A stretch of DNA of 64,000 bases from Massilia sp. CFBP 13721 (GTDB taxonomy: Bacteria; Pseudomonadota; Gammaproteobacteria; Burkholderiales; Burkholderiaceae_D), in the NCBI RefSeq assembly GCF_014842025.1, contig NZ_JACYUY010000022.1, positions 1 through 64,000 of the forward strand, written 5' to 3'. Below the pieces are notes generated by a model. That model did not search any database and was not told the origin of the DNA. It saw only the letters and a list, made by a program, of their open reading frames with translations. Both the position numbers and the translations under genes were made by a program. The first letter of the stretch is position 1; every line of letters starts with the position of its first letter. Positions 8,571 through 18,038 of the stretch are shown piece after piece.

Positions 8571-10504
8571 GCTGCCAGGTTCTCGATCTCCAGCTGCGGC
8601 AAGCCCTCGGGCAGCGCGATGCCGAACACGCGCAAATAAAACGCCAGCTCCGCTTCCAGCGTGCGCACCACGCTCTCGGCTTTCCTGAACCCATGTCCCT
8701 CGCCCTCGAGCATCAGGTAGGCCACCGGCACGCCGCGCGCGCGCAGGGCGTCGACCATGGTCTCCGATTGCTGCGGCGGCACCACCTTGTCGTCCAGCCC
8801 CTGGAAGAAGATCATCGGCCGCTTTAGCGCATCGGTATGGTGGATCGGCGAACGTTCGCGGTACACGGCTTGCGCCTGCGCCTTGGGCGCGATCAGGTAT
8901 TCGTTGTAGTGCGATTCGAACTTGTGCGAGTCGGCGTCCAGTCCAGCCAGGTCCGATACGCCGTAATAGCTGGCGCCGGCTTTGAAGACGTCGTGGAAGG
9001 TAAGGGCGTTCAGCGTGGTCAGGCCGCCGGCGCTGCTGCCGCGGATCAGCAGGCGCTCGGGGTCGACCGCGCCTTGTTCGGCCAGGTGGCGCGCGCCGGC
9101 CACGCAATCCTCGACGTCGATGACGCCCCACTGCCCTTTTAACAAGTCGCGGTAGATGCGCCCGAAGCCGGAGCTGCCGCCATAGTTCACGTCAAGGACG
9201 GCGAAGCCGCGGCTGGTCCAGAATTGCGTCGCCAATTTCAAGGTGCTGGTTGCCATGCTGGTCGGGCCGCCATGGCCGATGACGATCAGCGGCGACAATT
9301 CGCCGCCCGGGAGTTCGAAGCCGCCGTTGGCCGGCGCATAGTAGAACGCATAGGCGCTGCGGCCCCCCATGCTCGGATAGCGGATGCTGTGCGGGACCGA
9401 CAAATACGCGGTATCCGGCAAGTCGGCGATCGATTGCACCAGCACGGAACGTTGGCCGCTCTCCGGTTCGATCAGGGCCAGTTCCAGCGCGATCGTCGGC
9501 GAGCCGGCCAGCACCAGCACGGCATCGGGGGAGACGCGCAATTCCTTGATTTCCTGGTAGGGCGTGTCGATCGGTTCCAGGTTGCAGCCGCGCGTGGCCA
9601 GGCGCCCCAGGCGGCTGATGCCGTCTTCGATATAGGTGCAGATGATTTCGTCGTCGGAACGGAACCCGTACATCGAGCCGCCGAAGTTCCACTGCGGCCC
9701 GCCGAACTCGGCTTCGCGCGGGCACAGCGGATGCACGACCCCGCCTTCGAAGCGATACAAATTCCACCAGCCGCTGCGGTCCGAGACGAAATGCAGCAGG
9801 CCGCCGGGCGACCATTCGGGCTGGCAGATCGACTCGTCCAGGCCGCCGGCGACCAGGCGCCCGTCGACCAGGGTGCCGTCGGCGGCGATGTCGGCCACCC
9901 ACAGTTCGGTGCCTTGCCACGGCATGCGCGGATGGTCCCAGCACAGCCAGGCCAGCTGGCGGCCATCCGGAGACAGGCGCGGCGCCGCATAGAAATCGTT
10001 GCCGTCGACCAGGATCGTCTCGACGCCGTCGAAGCCGACCGCGCAGATGGTGTTGACGGGATAGGCTTCGCCGGCCAGGTGGTCCTCGCGCACCGCGACC
10101 AGGCGCGAGCGTGCGCGGTCGGGCACGAAGTCGGCATAGCGCACGGCTTCTTCGCGCGTGATCACGACCGGCTCGGCGCCGTCCTCGACCATGTATAAGT
10201 GGTTGTCGGCGAAGTGCGAGAACCAGACCGTGCCGCCATCGACGGCGTAGGCGCCGCCGCCGTACTCGTGCACACGGGTGCGCACGTTGAACGGGGCGGG
10301 TGTGACCTCCGTCGTGGCGCCGGCGCGCAGGCGCTGCAGCGTGGTGCGGCCCGCTTCGCTGGCGCGGCCGGCCAGCCACAGCACGTCGCGCCCGTCGAGC
10401 GCGATCTGCGACAGCGGCACGGCGCCGGCCGCGACAACAGCGGCGCTGATCGGGGAAGTCCAGGTGCCGCTGGGGGCGGCCTGCTTGCGGGTCGGCTCGG
10501 TCAT
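8567..10504 (-). CDS. S9 family peptidase (prolyl oligopeptidase / acylaminoacyl-peptidase-like)
   Basis: The product is about 645 residues. The first 380 form a beta-propeller-like region with WD/PD40-type strands (SPDGRQLAWLCWD, SPGGLLHFVSDRSG). The C-terminal alpha/beta-hydrolase domain shows the oxyanion loop GHGGPT, the nucleophile elbow RGSSAGGL (second Ser), the acid in QGLDDKVVPP and the base in GEGHGF. This is the Ser-Asp-His triad of cytosolic oligopeptidases. No signal peptide is present. The start is taken as ATG 10504; a TTG at 10513 is in frame three codons earlier. The stop overlaps the SNF2 start by 4 bp, so the two are probably translationally coupled. Exact specificity (dipeptidyl, acylaminoacyl or prolyl) cannot be read from sequence. 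Confidence 0.87.
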   Translation of the reverse strand: MTEPTRKQAAPSGTWTSPISAAVVAAGAVPLSQIALDGRDVLWLAGRASEAGRTTLQRLRAGATTEVTPAPFNVRTRVHEYGGGAYAVDGGTVWFSHFADNHLYMVEDGAEPVVITREEAVRYADFVPDRARSRLVAVREDHLAGEAYPVNTICAVGFDGVETILVDGNDFYAAPRLSPDGRQLAWLCWDHPRMPWQGTELWVADIAADGTLVDGRLVAGGLDESICQPEWSPGGLLHFVSDRSGWWNLYRFEGGVVHPLCPREAEFGGPQWNFGGSMYGFRSDDEIICTYIEDGISRLGRLATRGCNLEPIDTPYQEIKELRVSPDAVLVLAGSPTIALELALIEPESGQRSVLVQSIADLPDTAYLSVPHSIRYPSMGGRSAYAFYYAPANGGFELPGGELSPLIVIGHGGPTSMATSTLKLATQFWTSRGFAVLDVNYGGSSGFGRIYRDLLKGQWGVIDVEDCVAGARHLAEQGAVDPERLLIRGSSAGGLTTLNALTFHDVFKAGASYYGVSDLAGLDADSHKFESHYNEYLIAPKAQAQAVYRERSPIHHTDALKRPMIFFQGLDDKVVPPQQSETMVDALRARGVPVAYLMLEGEGHGFRKAESVVRTLEAELAFYLRVFGIALPEGLPQLEIENLAA

Positions 10505-10596
10505 GGTGGTCAATTAGACGTATGAAAGTGGAACTGCATTATAAGAGCCGGCGTCCGTCAACGTCGTTCGTACCCTGTCGCGGCAATGGCAAGGAA

Positions 10597-10605
10597 TGCG
10601 ATAAT
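10597..10605 (+). promoter_or_regulatory. Extended -10 promoter element for hemE
   Basis: TGCGATAAT has the form TGn plus a -10-like hexamer GATAAT, ending 31 bp before the hemE ATG. No good -35 is seen, as is usual for extended -10 promoters. Prediction only. Confidence 0.4.
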
Positions 10606-10636
10606 AGCCGTCCTCCGACGTCCACCATTGTCAGCC

Positions 10637-11728
10637 ATGCCACAATTTGCCCCGCTCAAGAACGACACCTTCCTGCGCGCGCTGCTGCGCCAGCCGACCG
10701 AGTACACGCCCGTGTGGCTGATGCGGCAGGCGGGGCGCTACCTGCCGGAATACCGCGCCACGCGTGCGCGCGCCGGTTCGTTCCTGGGCCTGGCAAAGAA
10801 CCCGGATTACGCCACCGAGGTGACGCTGCAGCCGCTCGACCGCTATCCGCTGGACGCCTCGATCCTGTTCTCGGACATCCTGACCGTGCCCGATGCGATG
10901 GGCCTGGGTCTGTATTTCGCCGAGGGAGAAGGCCCGAAGTTCGAGCGTCCGCTGCGCACCGAGGCCGAGGTGATGGCCTTGAACGTACCGGATATGGAAT
11001 CGCTCGACTATGTCTTCAAGGCCGTCACGCAAATTCGTACCGAAATCAATGGCCGCGTGCCGCTGATCGGCTTTTCCGGCAGCCCGTGGACGCTGGCCTG
11101 CTACATGGTCGAGGGCCAGGGATCGCGCGAATTCCACACCATCAAAAAGATGCTGTACGCGCGCCCCGACCTGATGCACCGGATCCTGGACATCAACGCC
11201 ACCGCGGTGGCGCGCTACCTGAACGCCCAGATCGACGCCGGCGCCCAGGCGGTGATGATCTTCGACTCCTGGGGCGGTGCGCTGGCCGACGGCGCCTACC
11301 AGGAATTCTCGCTGCGCTACATGGAACGCGTGCTGCAGCAGCTGCAGCGCGAAAAGGATGGCGTGCGCATCCCGGCGATCGTGTTCACCAAGGGCGGCGG
11401 CATCTGGCTTGATGAGATGGCGAACTGCGGCGCCGATGCGCTCGGTCTCGACTGGACCGTGAACCTGGGCCGCGCGCGTGCCCTGGTCGGCGACCGTGTC
11501 GCCCTGCAGGGCAACCTCGATCCGGCCATCCTGTTCGCCGCGCCCGAGCAGATCCGCGCGGAAGTGGAACGCTCCTTGACGGCGTATGGCGCGCCGACGG
11601 AAGGTTCCGGCCACGTCTTCAACCTGGGCCACGGCATTTCGCAATTCACGCCGCCGGAATCGGTCACGGCGATGGTGGAAGCGGTGCACACTTTCAGCCG
11701 CCGTCAACGGCAGGGCGCCGTGGTTTGA
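10637..11728 (+). CDS. hemE: Uroporphyrinogen decarboxylase
   Basis: HemE decarboxylates the four acetate side chains of uroporphyrinogen III to give coproporphyrinogen III in cytosolic heme synthesis. The 363-residue length fits the family. Diagnostic segments are [14 protein letters not shown] (residues 27-40, with the substrate-binding arginines), [19 protein letters not shown] and [10 protein letters not shown] 10637 puts [16 protein letters not shown] at the N-terminus, as in other betaproteobacteria; an earlier in-frame start at 10586 adds unrelated residues. It is divergent from the S9 peptidase and lies upstream of priA across a 580-bp AT-rich spacer. Confidence 0.97.
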   Translation: MPQFAPLKNDTFLRALLRQPTEYTPVWLMRQAGRYLPEYRATRARAGSFLGLAKNPDYATEVTLQPLDRYPLDASILFSDILTVPDAMGLGLYFAEGEGPKFERPLRTEAEVMALNVPDMESLDYVFKAVTQIRTEINGRVPLIGFSGSPWTLACYMVEGQGSREFHTIKKMLYARPDLMHRILDINATAVARYLNAQIDAGAQAVMIFDSWGGALADGAYQEFSLRYMERVLQQLQREKDGVRIPAIVFTKGGGIWLDEMANCGADALGLDWTVNLGRARALVGDRVALQGNLDPAILFAAPEQIRAEVERSLTAYGAPTEGSGHVFNLGHGISQFTPPESVTAMVEAVHTFSRRQRQGAVV

Positions 11729-12309
11729 AAACTGCGTGAACCTGCTGTCGATGCTGCATTGCGGCAGCCGCGCTGCCCCGTAAAATGCACCTGTCATGCA
11801 TGCAATACCACACTTGTTCACATGTTGTGAAAGCATCAGATTCCATCCTGTGGACAGGTGCACTGGTGCCGGGGAAATCATAAGTGTTTGAAATTGCTGG
11901 GATTTATCTTTAAATCCCAGTACACATAACCGCTTGGCAGCTAGTCTTCCGTCAGAGAAATCGCAGTTTCCCGGGCCTTGTTCACAAAGTTATGCACAGG
12001 CTGTCTGGCTCAGCCATAAAAACTCCTGATTTGACAAGTACTTACGCCCAGCATCGCAGAGTCTTGTTTAAATATTCATGTTGCTCAAGCATTTACATGA
12101 AGAAAAAGCGTAGTTATACACAATCGTTGCACTGTAGGAAGCGAATTGCTGTGGACTACTTATGTATTCGTAAGTCATTGAATATAAATGGTTTATTCAA
12201 TCTTGTTTTTGGCTGATCCGTACATCATTTGACTTAACGTAAACTTCTCCACCGGTCAAGCGCTTCATTCTCCACAAAGTTTTCCACAGGCTTTCTACAA
12301 GGTTCGACA
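11729..12309. other. AT-rich hemE-priA spacer with DnaA-box cluster (oriC-like)
   Basis: This 581-bp spacer lacks a credible gene and is much more AT-rich than its surroundings, especially 12061-12240. It carries matches to the DnaA box TTWTNCACA: TTATGCACA 11990-11998, TTATACACA 12114-12122 and TTTTCCACA 12280-12288. One-mismatch copies are TTGTTCACA at 11814-11822 and 11978-11986, and TTCTCCACA at 12268-12276. Two pairs share the same layout: box, AAG spacer, box, then GGCT (11978-12002 and 12268-12292). The second pair ends about 20 bp before the priA start. It resembles a replication-origin or DnaA-regulatory region. Function is inference. Confidence 0.55.
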
Positions 12310-14316
<2,007 letters not shown>

Positions 14317-14358
14317 GGCCGAAACGGCGTATCGTTTCGGAACCATGGAGAGAACAGC

Positions 14359-15798
14359 ATGAAAACATTGAAAGTCGACGTTGCCGTCATTGGCACCGGC
14401 ACCGCGGGCATGTCGGCCTATCGCGCGGCGCACGCGCAAGGGGCGCGCACGGTCGTGATCGAAGGCGGGCACTACGGCACCACCTGCGCGCGGGTCGGCT
14501 GCATGCCCAGTAAACTGCTGATCGCCGCCGCCGACGCCGCGCACATGCTCGACGTGGCGCCGGGCTTCGGCGTGTACCCGGGCGAAAAACGCATCGACGG
14601 GCGCGCCGTGATGGAACGCGTGCGCAAGGAACGCGACCGCTTCGTCGGCTTCGTGCTGGAAAGCGTCGAGGGTTTTCCGCAGCAGGACCGCATCCGCGGC
14701 CATGCCCGTTTTACTGGCCCGCACACGCTGCAGATCGACGACCATACCGAGATCGAAGCGGCGCGCATCGTAATCGCCACCGGTTCCACACCGGTGATTT
14801 TGCCGCAACTGAAAAACGGCGGGCCGCGCATCGCCACCAGCGACGACGTGTTTTATTGGGACGACTTACCGCGCTCGGCGGCGGTGATCGGTTCGGGCGT
14901 GATCGGGCTGGAACTGGGCCAGGCCTTGACGCGCCTGGGCGTCAACGTGCGCATCTTCGCGCGCGGCGGCAGCGTCGCCCAGCTCAGCGACCCGGAAGTG
15001 TTGCACGCGGCCAGGCGCACGCTGACCGGGGAACTCGACCTGCACTTCCAGACCGAAGTCGTGCGTGCTGAAGAACAGGGCGACGGCGTGCTGCTCACCA
15101 CGCGCGACGCGCTCGGCAAGGAGAGTACGGAATCCTTCGAGGTCGTGCTGCTGGCCACCGGGCGCACGCCGAACGTGCACGGCATGGGCCTGGACGCGAC
15201 CGGGTTGGCCTTACAAGCGAACGGCGTGCCGGAATTCGACAGCCGCACCATGCAATGCGGATCGAGCCACATTTTTATCGCCGGCGACGCGAATAACGAG
15301 CTGCCGCTGCTGGCCGAAGCGGCCGACCATGGCAAGATCGCCGGCGAGAACGCCGGCCGTTATCCGGACGTGCGTCCGGGCCTGCGCCGCACGCCGCTGG
15401 GCATCGCGTTTACGGAACCGAACATCGCCACGCTCGGTAAAAGTTACAGGACGCTGTGCGAGGGCGGACGGCCGAAATTCGCGATCGGCCAGGTGTCGTT
15501 CGAGAACCAGGGCCGCAGCCGCGTCATGTTGCAGAACAAGGGGATGCTGCGCGTGTATGCCGAGTACGGTTCGTGCCGCTTCCTCGGCGCCGAGATGATC
15601 GGGCCACGCTGCGAACACATCGCGCACCTGTTGGCCTGGGCGGTGCAGGCGCATCTGACGGTGCCGCAGATGCTCGACATGCCGTTTTATCATCCGGTGA
15701 TCGAAGAGGGCGTGCGCACGGCGCTGCGCGATTTGGCGGCGAACCTGGCGAAGGAGACGAACCATACGGATGCGGCGGATTCGGAGCCGGGGACGTAA
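14359..15798 (+). CDS. Dihydrolipoyl dehydrogenase-like pyridine nucleotide-disulfide oxidoreductase
   Basis: This class I FAD/NAD(P) disulfide oxidoreductase has 479 residues. It shows the FAD dinucleotide fold GTGTAG (12-17), the redox pair CARVGC (C43 and C48), the NAD-binding GSGVIGLELGQ near 178, the second FAD motif IFIAGDANNELPLL, and a C-terminal interface helix with FYHPVIEEG supplying the catalytic His. Usual annotation is dihydrolipoamide dehydrogenase, but it is not next to any E1/E2 2-oxoacid dehydrogenase gene. Its C-terminus (HPVIEE) departs from the classical HAHPTLSE form, so a stand-alone NAD(P)H-dependent reductase is possible. It follows priA by 42 bp and may share its transcript. 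Confidence 0.85.
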   Translation: MKTLKVDVAVIGTGTAGMSAYRAAHAQGARTVVIEGGHYGTTCARVGCMPSKLLIAAADAAHMLDVAPGFGVYPGEKRIDGRAVMERVRKERDRFVGFVLESVEGFPQQDRIRGHARFTGPHTLQIDDHTEIEAARIVIATGSTPVILPQLKNGGPRIATSDDVFYWDDLPRSAAVIGSGVIGLELGQALTRLGVNVRIFARGGSVAQLSDPEVLHAARRTLTGELDLHFQTEVVRAEEQGDGVLLTTRDALGKESTESFEVVLLATGRTPNVHGMGLDATGLALQANGVPEFDSRTMQCGSSHIFIAGDANNELPLLAEAADHGKIAGENAGRYPDVRPGLRRTPLGIAFTEPNIATLGKSYRTLCEGGRPKFAIGQVSFENQGRSRVMLQNKGMLRVYAEYGSCRFLGAEMIGPRCEHIAHLLAWAVQAHLTVPQMLDMPFYHPVIEEGVRTALRDLAANLAKETNHTDAADSEPGT

Positions 15799-15828
15799 AG
15801 CAAAGCCGCGATCATTCGAACGGTGGAC

Positions 15829-15895
15829 CGCGTGGGCAAAGCCCACCCTACAAAACCCGCATTTTCTATACGTAGGGTGGGCTCCGCCCACGCGG
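15829..15895. repeat. REPIN-like inverted pair of GTAG palindromes (locus 1)
   Basis: A minus-oriented copy (15829-15851, stem GTGGGC, loop TTT when read from GTAG) faces a plus copy (15872-15895, loop TCC). The two GTAG heads point inward across 20 bp. The pair sits between convergent genes. Confidence 0.85.
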
Positions 15896-15942
15896 ATTCA
15901 CTCCAGGCATTGCCGCGCCGTGTCACCCGGCCCGGCGCCCGA

Positions 15943-16428
15943 TCAATTCAAATAACTCGCATCCAGTTTGCCCTGCCCCGCCATCTGGCGCAGGATGCGC
16001 ACCGTATCGATGTCGGCTTCCTGGTACGCGGATTTCTTGAATTCGTCATACATCTTGCTGGCCTGGTCGAGCGATTCCGGCTTGCCGTCGTCGTACTGGA
16101 AGCGCACGTGCAGCATCGCCTCGGTCGGCGCCTCGATCGTCATGACCAGGGTGGAGGCACTGATCTCGCCCTGGGCCGGGACTTCGTAACGCACTTCCTG
16201 CAGCGGGCTCAAAAACACCGTGTCTTCCACCACCAGGTCGCCATAGCGCAGGCGCCGTTTGAAGCTGCCGGCTTCGCGCCCGCTGATGTCGCATTCGTCC
16301 AGGTGCGGGATGAACAGCTTCGGCGACTCGGCGCGGATCACCAGGCCGCGCCAGACCTGCTCGCGCGTCAGCGTGTCCATCAATGGGTTCATCGGGTCGT
16401 TAATTTCAATCAGGTGTTCAAATTTCAT
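15943..16428 (-). CDS. SRPBCC / AtaL-like (DUF1857) family protein
   Basis: This 161-residue protein begins MKFEHLIEINDP and contains LTREQVWRGLVIRAESP, typical of the DUF1857 branch of the START/SRPBCC helix-grip fold. These are small soluble proteins with a hydrophobic ligand cavity. No signal peptide is seen and the ligand is unknown. The gene lies 63 bp downstream of modB on the same strand, so it may be the last gene of the modAB transcript, although nothing in the protein suggests molybdate. Full length for the family. Confidence 0.75.
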   Translation of the reverse strand: MKFEHLIEINDPMNPLMDTLTREQVWRGLVIRAESPKLFIPHLDECDISGREAGSFKRRLRYGDLVVEDTVFLSPLQEVRYEVPAQGEISASTLVMTIEAPTEAMLHVRFQYDDGKPESLDQASKMYDEFKKSAYQEADIDTVRILRQMAGQGKLDASYLN

Positions 16429-16491
16429 CGTGTCGTGCTCGTGTTGGGGTGGCGGATAACGCCAAAGGGGCGATGGTAGCCGAAATAGTGG

Positions 16492-17190
16492 CTAATTCGA
16501 TAGCAGGATCGCGTTCTGGCGACGCTGCAGGAAGGCGATGCCGATCAGGATGGCGAACGAAATCGCCAGCAATACCAGGGCATATGCGTGCGCCGTCGCA
16601 TAATTCAACTTCTGCGCTTCATCGTAGAGCGCGATCGAGGCCACCCGGGTCTGCCCCGGGATATTCCCGCCCAACATCAGCACCACGCCGAATTCACCCA
16701 TCGTATGCGCAAAGCTGAGCGAGACGCCGGTCAAAATGCCGTGTTTCGACAGCGGCAGCACGATCGCCCAGAAAGTTTGCCGTTTCGTTAAACCGAGCGC
16801 CAGTGCCGACTGCACCAGATCTCTGCCGACCCCGCGAAACGCGGCCTGGAAGGGCTGCACCGCGAACGGCAGGCTGTACAGCACGGAGCCTGCCACCAGC
16901 CCGGCAAAAGAGAAGGGTAATGGATGGCCGAACAGCGACATCCAGGCCGCGCCCACCGGCTGCTGCGGCGCCATCAGCATCAGCAAATAAAAGCCGATGA
17001 CGGTTGGCGGCAGCACGATCGGCAGGCTGACCAGGGTCTCGATAAAAATGATGCCGCGCATCTTGCTGTTGTTGAGCCAATTGGCCAGTGGAATGCCAAC
17101 GACCAGCAGCACGACCGAGGTGACGGCGGCCAGGCGCAGCGTCAGGCCGATGGCATCCCACAGTTCGGGCGGAAACTGCCAGTCGGTCAT
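16492..17190 (-). CDS. modB: Molybdate ABC transporter permease
   Basis: ModB is the inner-membrane permease for molybdate uptake. The 232-residue protein has about five membrane segments (starting LTLRLAAVTSVVLLVVGIPL). The EAA-type coupling loop reads AHTMGEFGVVLMLGGNIPG, which is diagnostic for ModB. ATG 17190 overlaps the modA stop as ATGA; the open frame upstream is non-homologous. The expected ATPase gene modC does not follow: next comes a SRPBCC gene and a repeat pair. Either modC lies elsewhere or another ATPase energises the pair. Confidence 0.93.
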   Translation of the reverse strand: MTDWQFPPELWDAIGLTLRLAAVTSVVLLVVGIPLANWLNNSKMRGIIFIETLVSLPIVLPPTVIGFYLLMLMAPQQPVGAAWMSLFGHPLPFSFAGLVAGSVLYSLPFAVQPFQAAFRGVGRDLVQSALALGLTKRQTFWAIVLPLSKHGILTGVSLSFAHTMGEFGVVLMLGGNIPGQTRVASIALYDEAQKLNYATAHAYALVLLAISFAILIGIAFLQRRQNAILLSN

Positions 17191-17978
17191 TCGGCCGCGC
17201 CTGCGGGCAGGCTGAAGCCGTTGCGTGCGAGGATGGCGCGTGCTTCTTTCGAGGCCAGGAAGCGCACGAAGCCGGCCGCGTGCGGGTTGGCGGCGCCGGC
17301 TTTGGTGACGATGGCCCCTTGTTCGATCGGCGCCAGCCCGTTTGCCGGTACCAGCGCGTAGCGGCCGACGCCTTGCAGTTTCGGTGCGTGCAGGGTGGCG
17401 AACGAGATGATGCCGACTTGCGCATTGCCGGTCTGGACGAACTGGGCGGTCTGGGCGATGTTTTCGCCGATCACGAGTTTTGGCTGCAGCGCTTGCCACA
17501 GTCCGTCGCGTTCGAGCGCCGCTTTCGCTGCGCGGCCATACGGTGCCGTGACCGGATTAGCGATCGCCACGCGCGTGACACGGGCGTCGCTCACCAGCGC
17601 GGCCAGGCCGCGTGCCGGGTCGATGCGCGGATCGAGCGACCAGACGGCGATGCGGCCGATGGCGTAGGGCGCCAGCGTCTTGCCGTCGGCAGCGCCGAGC
17701 TTGCCGAGTTCGCGCGGATAGTCCATGTCGGCCGACAAGAACACCTCGAAGGGAGCGCCGTTGCGAATTTGTGCAAAAAAGTTGCCGGATGCGCCAAGCG
17801 ACACCTTCGGCTCGACGTCGGGCGCGGTTTTCCGGTACGCGCCGACGAGTTCGTCGATACAATAGCCGAGATCGCTGGCGGCAGCGACCAGCAGCGGGCG
17901 CGCCTGCGCCGGCATGCTAAACATCCCCGCCAGCACGGTTCCCACAGCAAGTAATAGCAATTTTTTCATGCTGATCAT
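17187..17978 (-). CDS. modA: Periplasmic molybdate-binding protein
   Basis: ModA captures molybdate or tungstate in the periplasm for ModB. The 263 residues start with a signal peptide (MKKLLLLAVGTVLAGMFSMPAQA). The mature part contains VAAASDLGYCIDELV, LGASGNFFAQIRNGAPFEVFLSAD and NPVTAPYGRAAKAAL, the normal ModA blocks with the Ser-bearing ligand loops. ATG 17978 or 17969 are both possible (MISMKK or MKK). It is the first gene of modA-modB. No molybdenum-responsive regulator or clear ModE site is seen upstream. Confidence 0.93.
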   Translation of the reverse strand: MISMKKLLLLAVGTVLAGMFSMPAQARPLLVAAASDLGYCIDELVGAYRKTAPDVEPKVSLGASGNFFAQIRNGAPFEVFLSADMDYPRELGKLGAADGKTLAPYAIGRIAVWSLDPRIDPARGLAALVSDARVTRVAIANPVTAPYGRAAKAALERDGLWQALQPKLVIGENIAQTAQFVQTGNAQVGIISFATLHAPKLQGVGRYALVPANGLAPIEQGAIVTKAGAANPHAAGFVRFLASKEARAILARNGFSLPAGAAE

Positions 17979-18038
17979 TGTAGCGCGCGGTGCTGCGCGC
18001 TTCGTTACAATGCTCGGCTGCCTTCAAGAATATTTCCC

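Noticed and set aside
5361-8639. Very long plus-strand frame opposite the SNF2 helicase
   Set aside because: Typical antisense frame of a GC-rich gene; no motif on that strand, while the minus strand has all helicase motifs.
8571-9131. Upstream extension of the SNF2 helicase frame
   Set aside because: It is the antisense-free alternate frame of the S9 peptidase gene on the same strand; homology and the ATGA overlap support the start at 8570.
10538-10561. TTGACG/TATAAT pair on the minus strand upstream of the S9 peptidase
   Set aside because: The hexamers are good individually but only 12 bp apart, too short for a sigma70 promoter; not annotated.
11992-12216. Open frame of 74 codons in the hemE-priA spacer
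   Set aside because: AT-rich, no family features, no ribosome site, and it overlaps the DnaA-box region.
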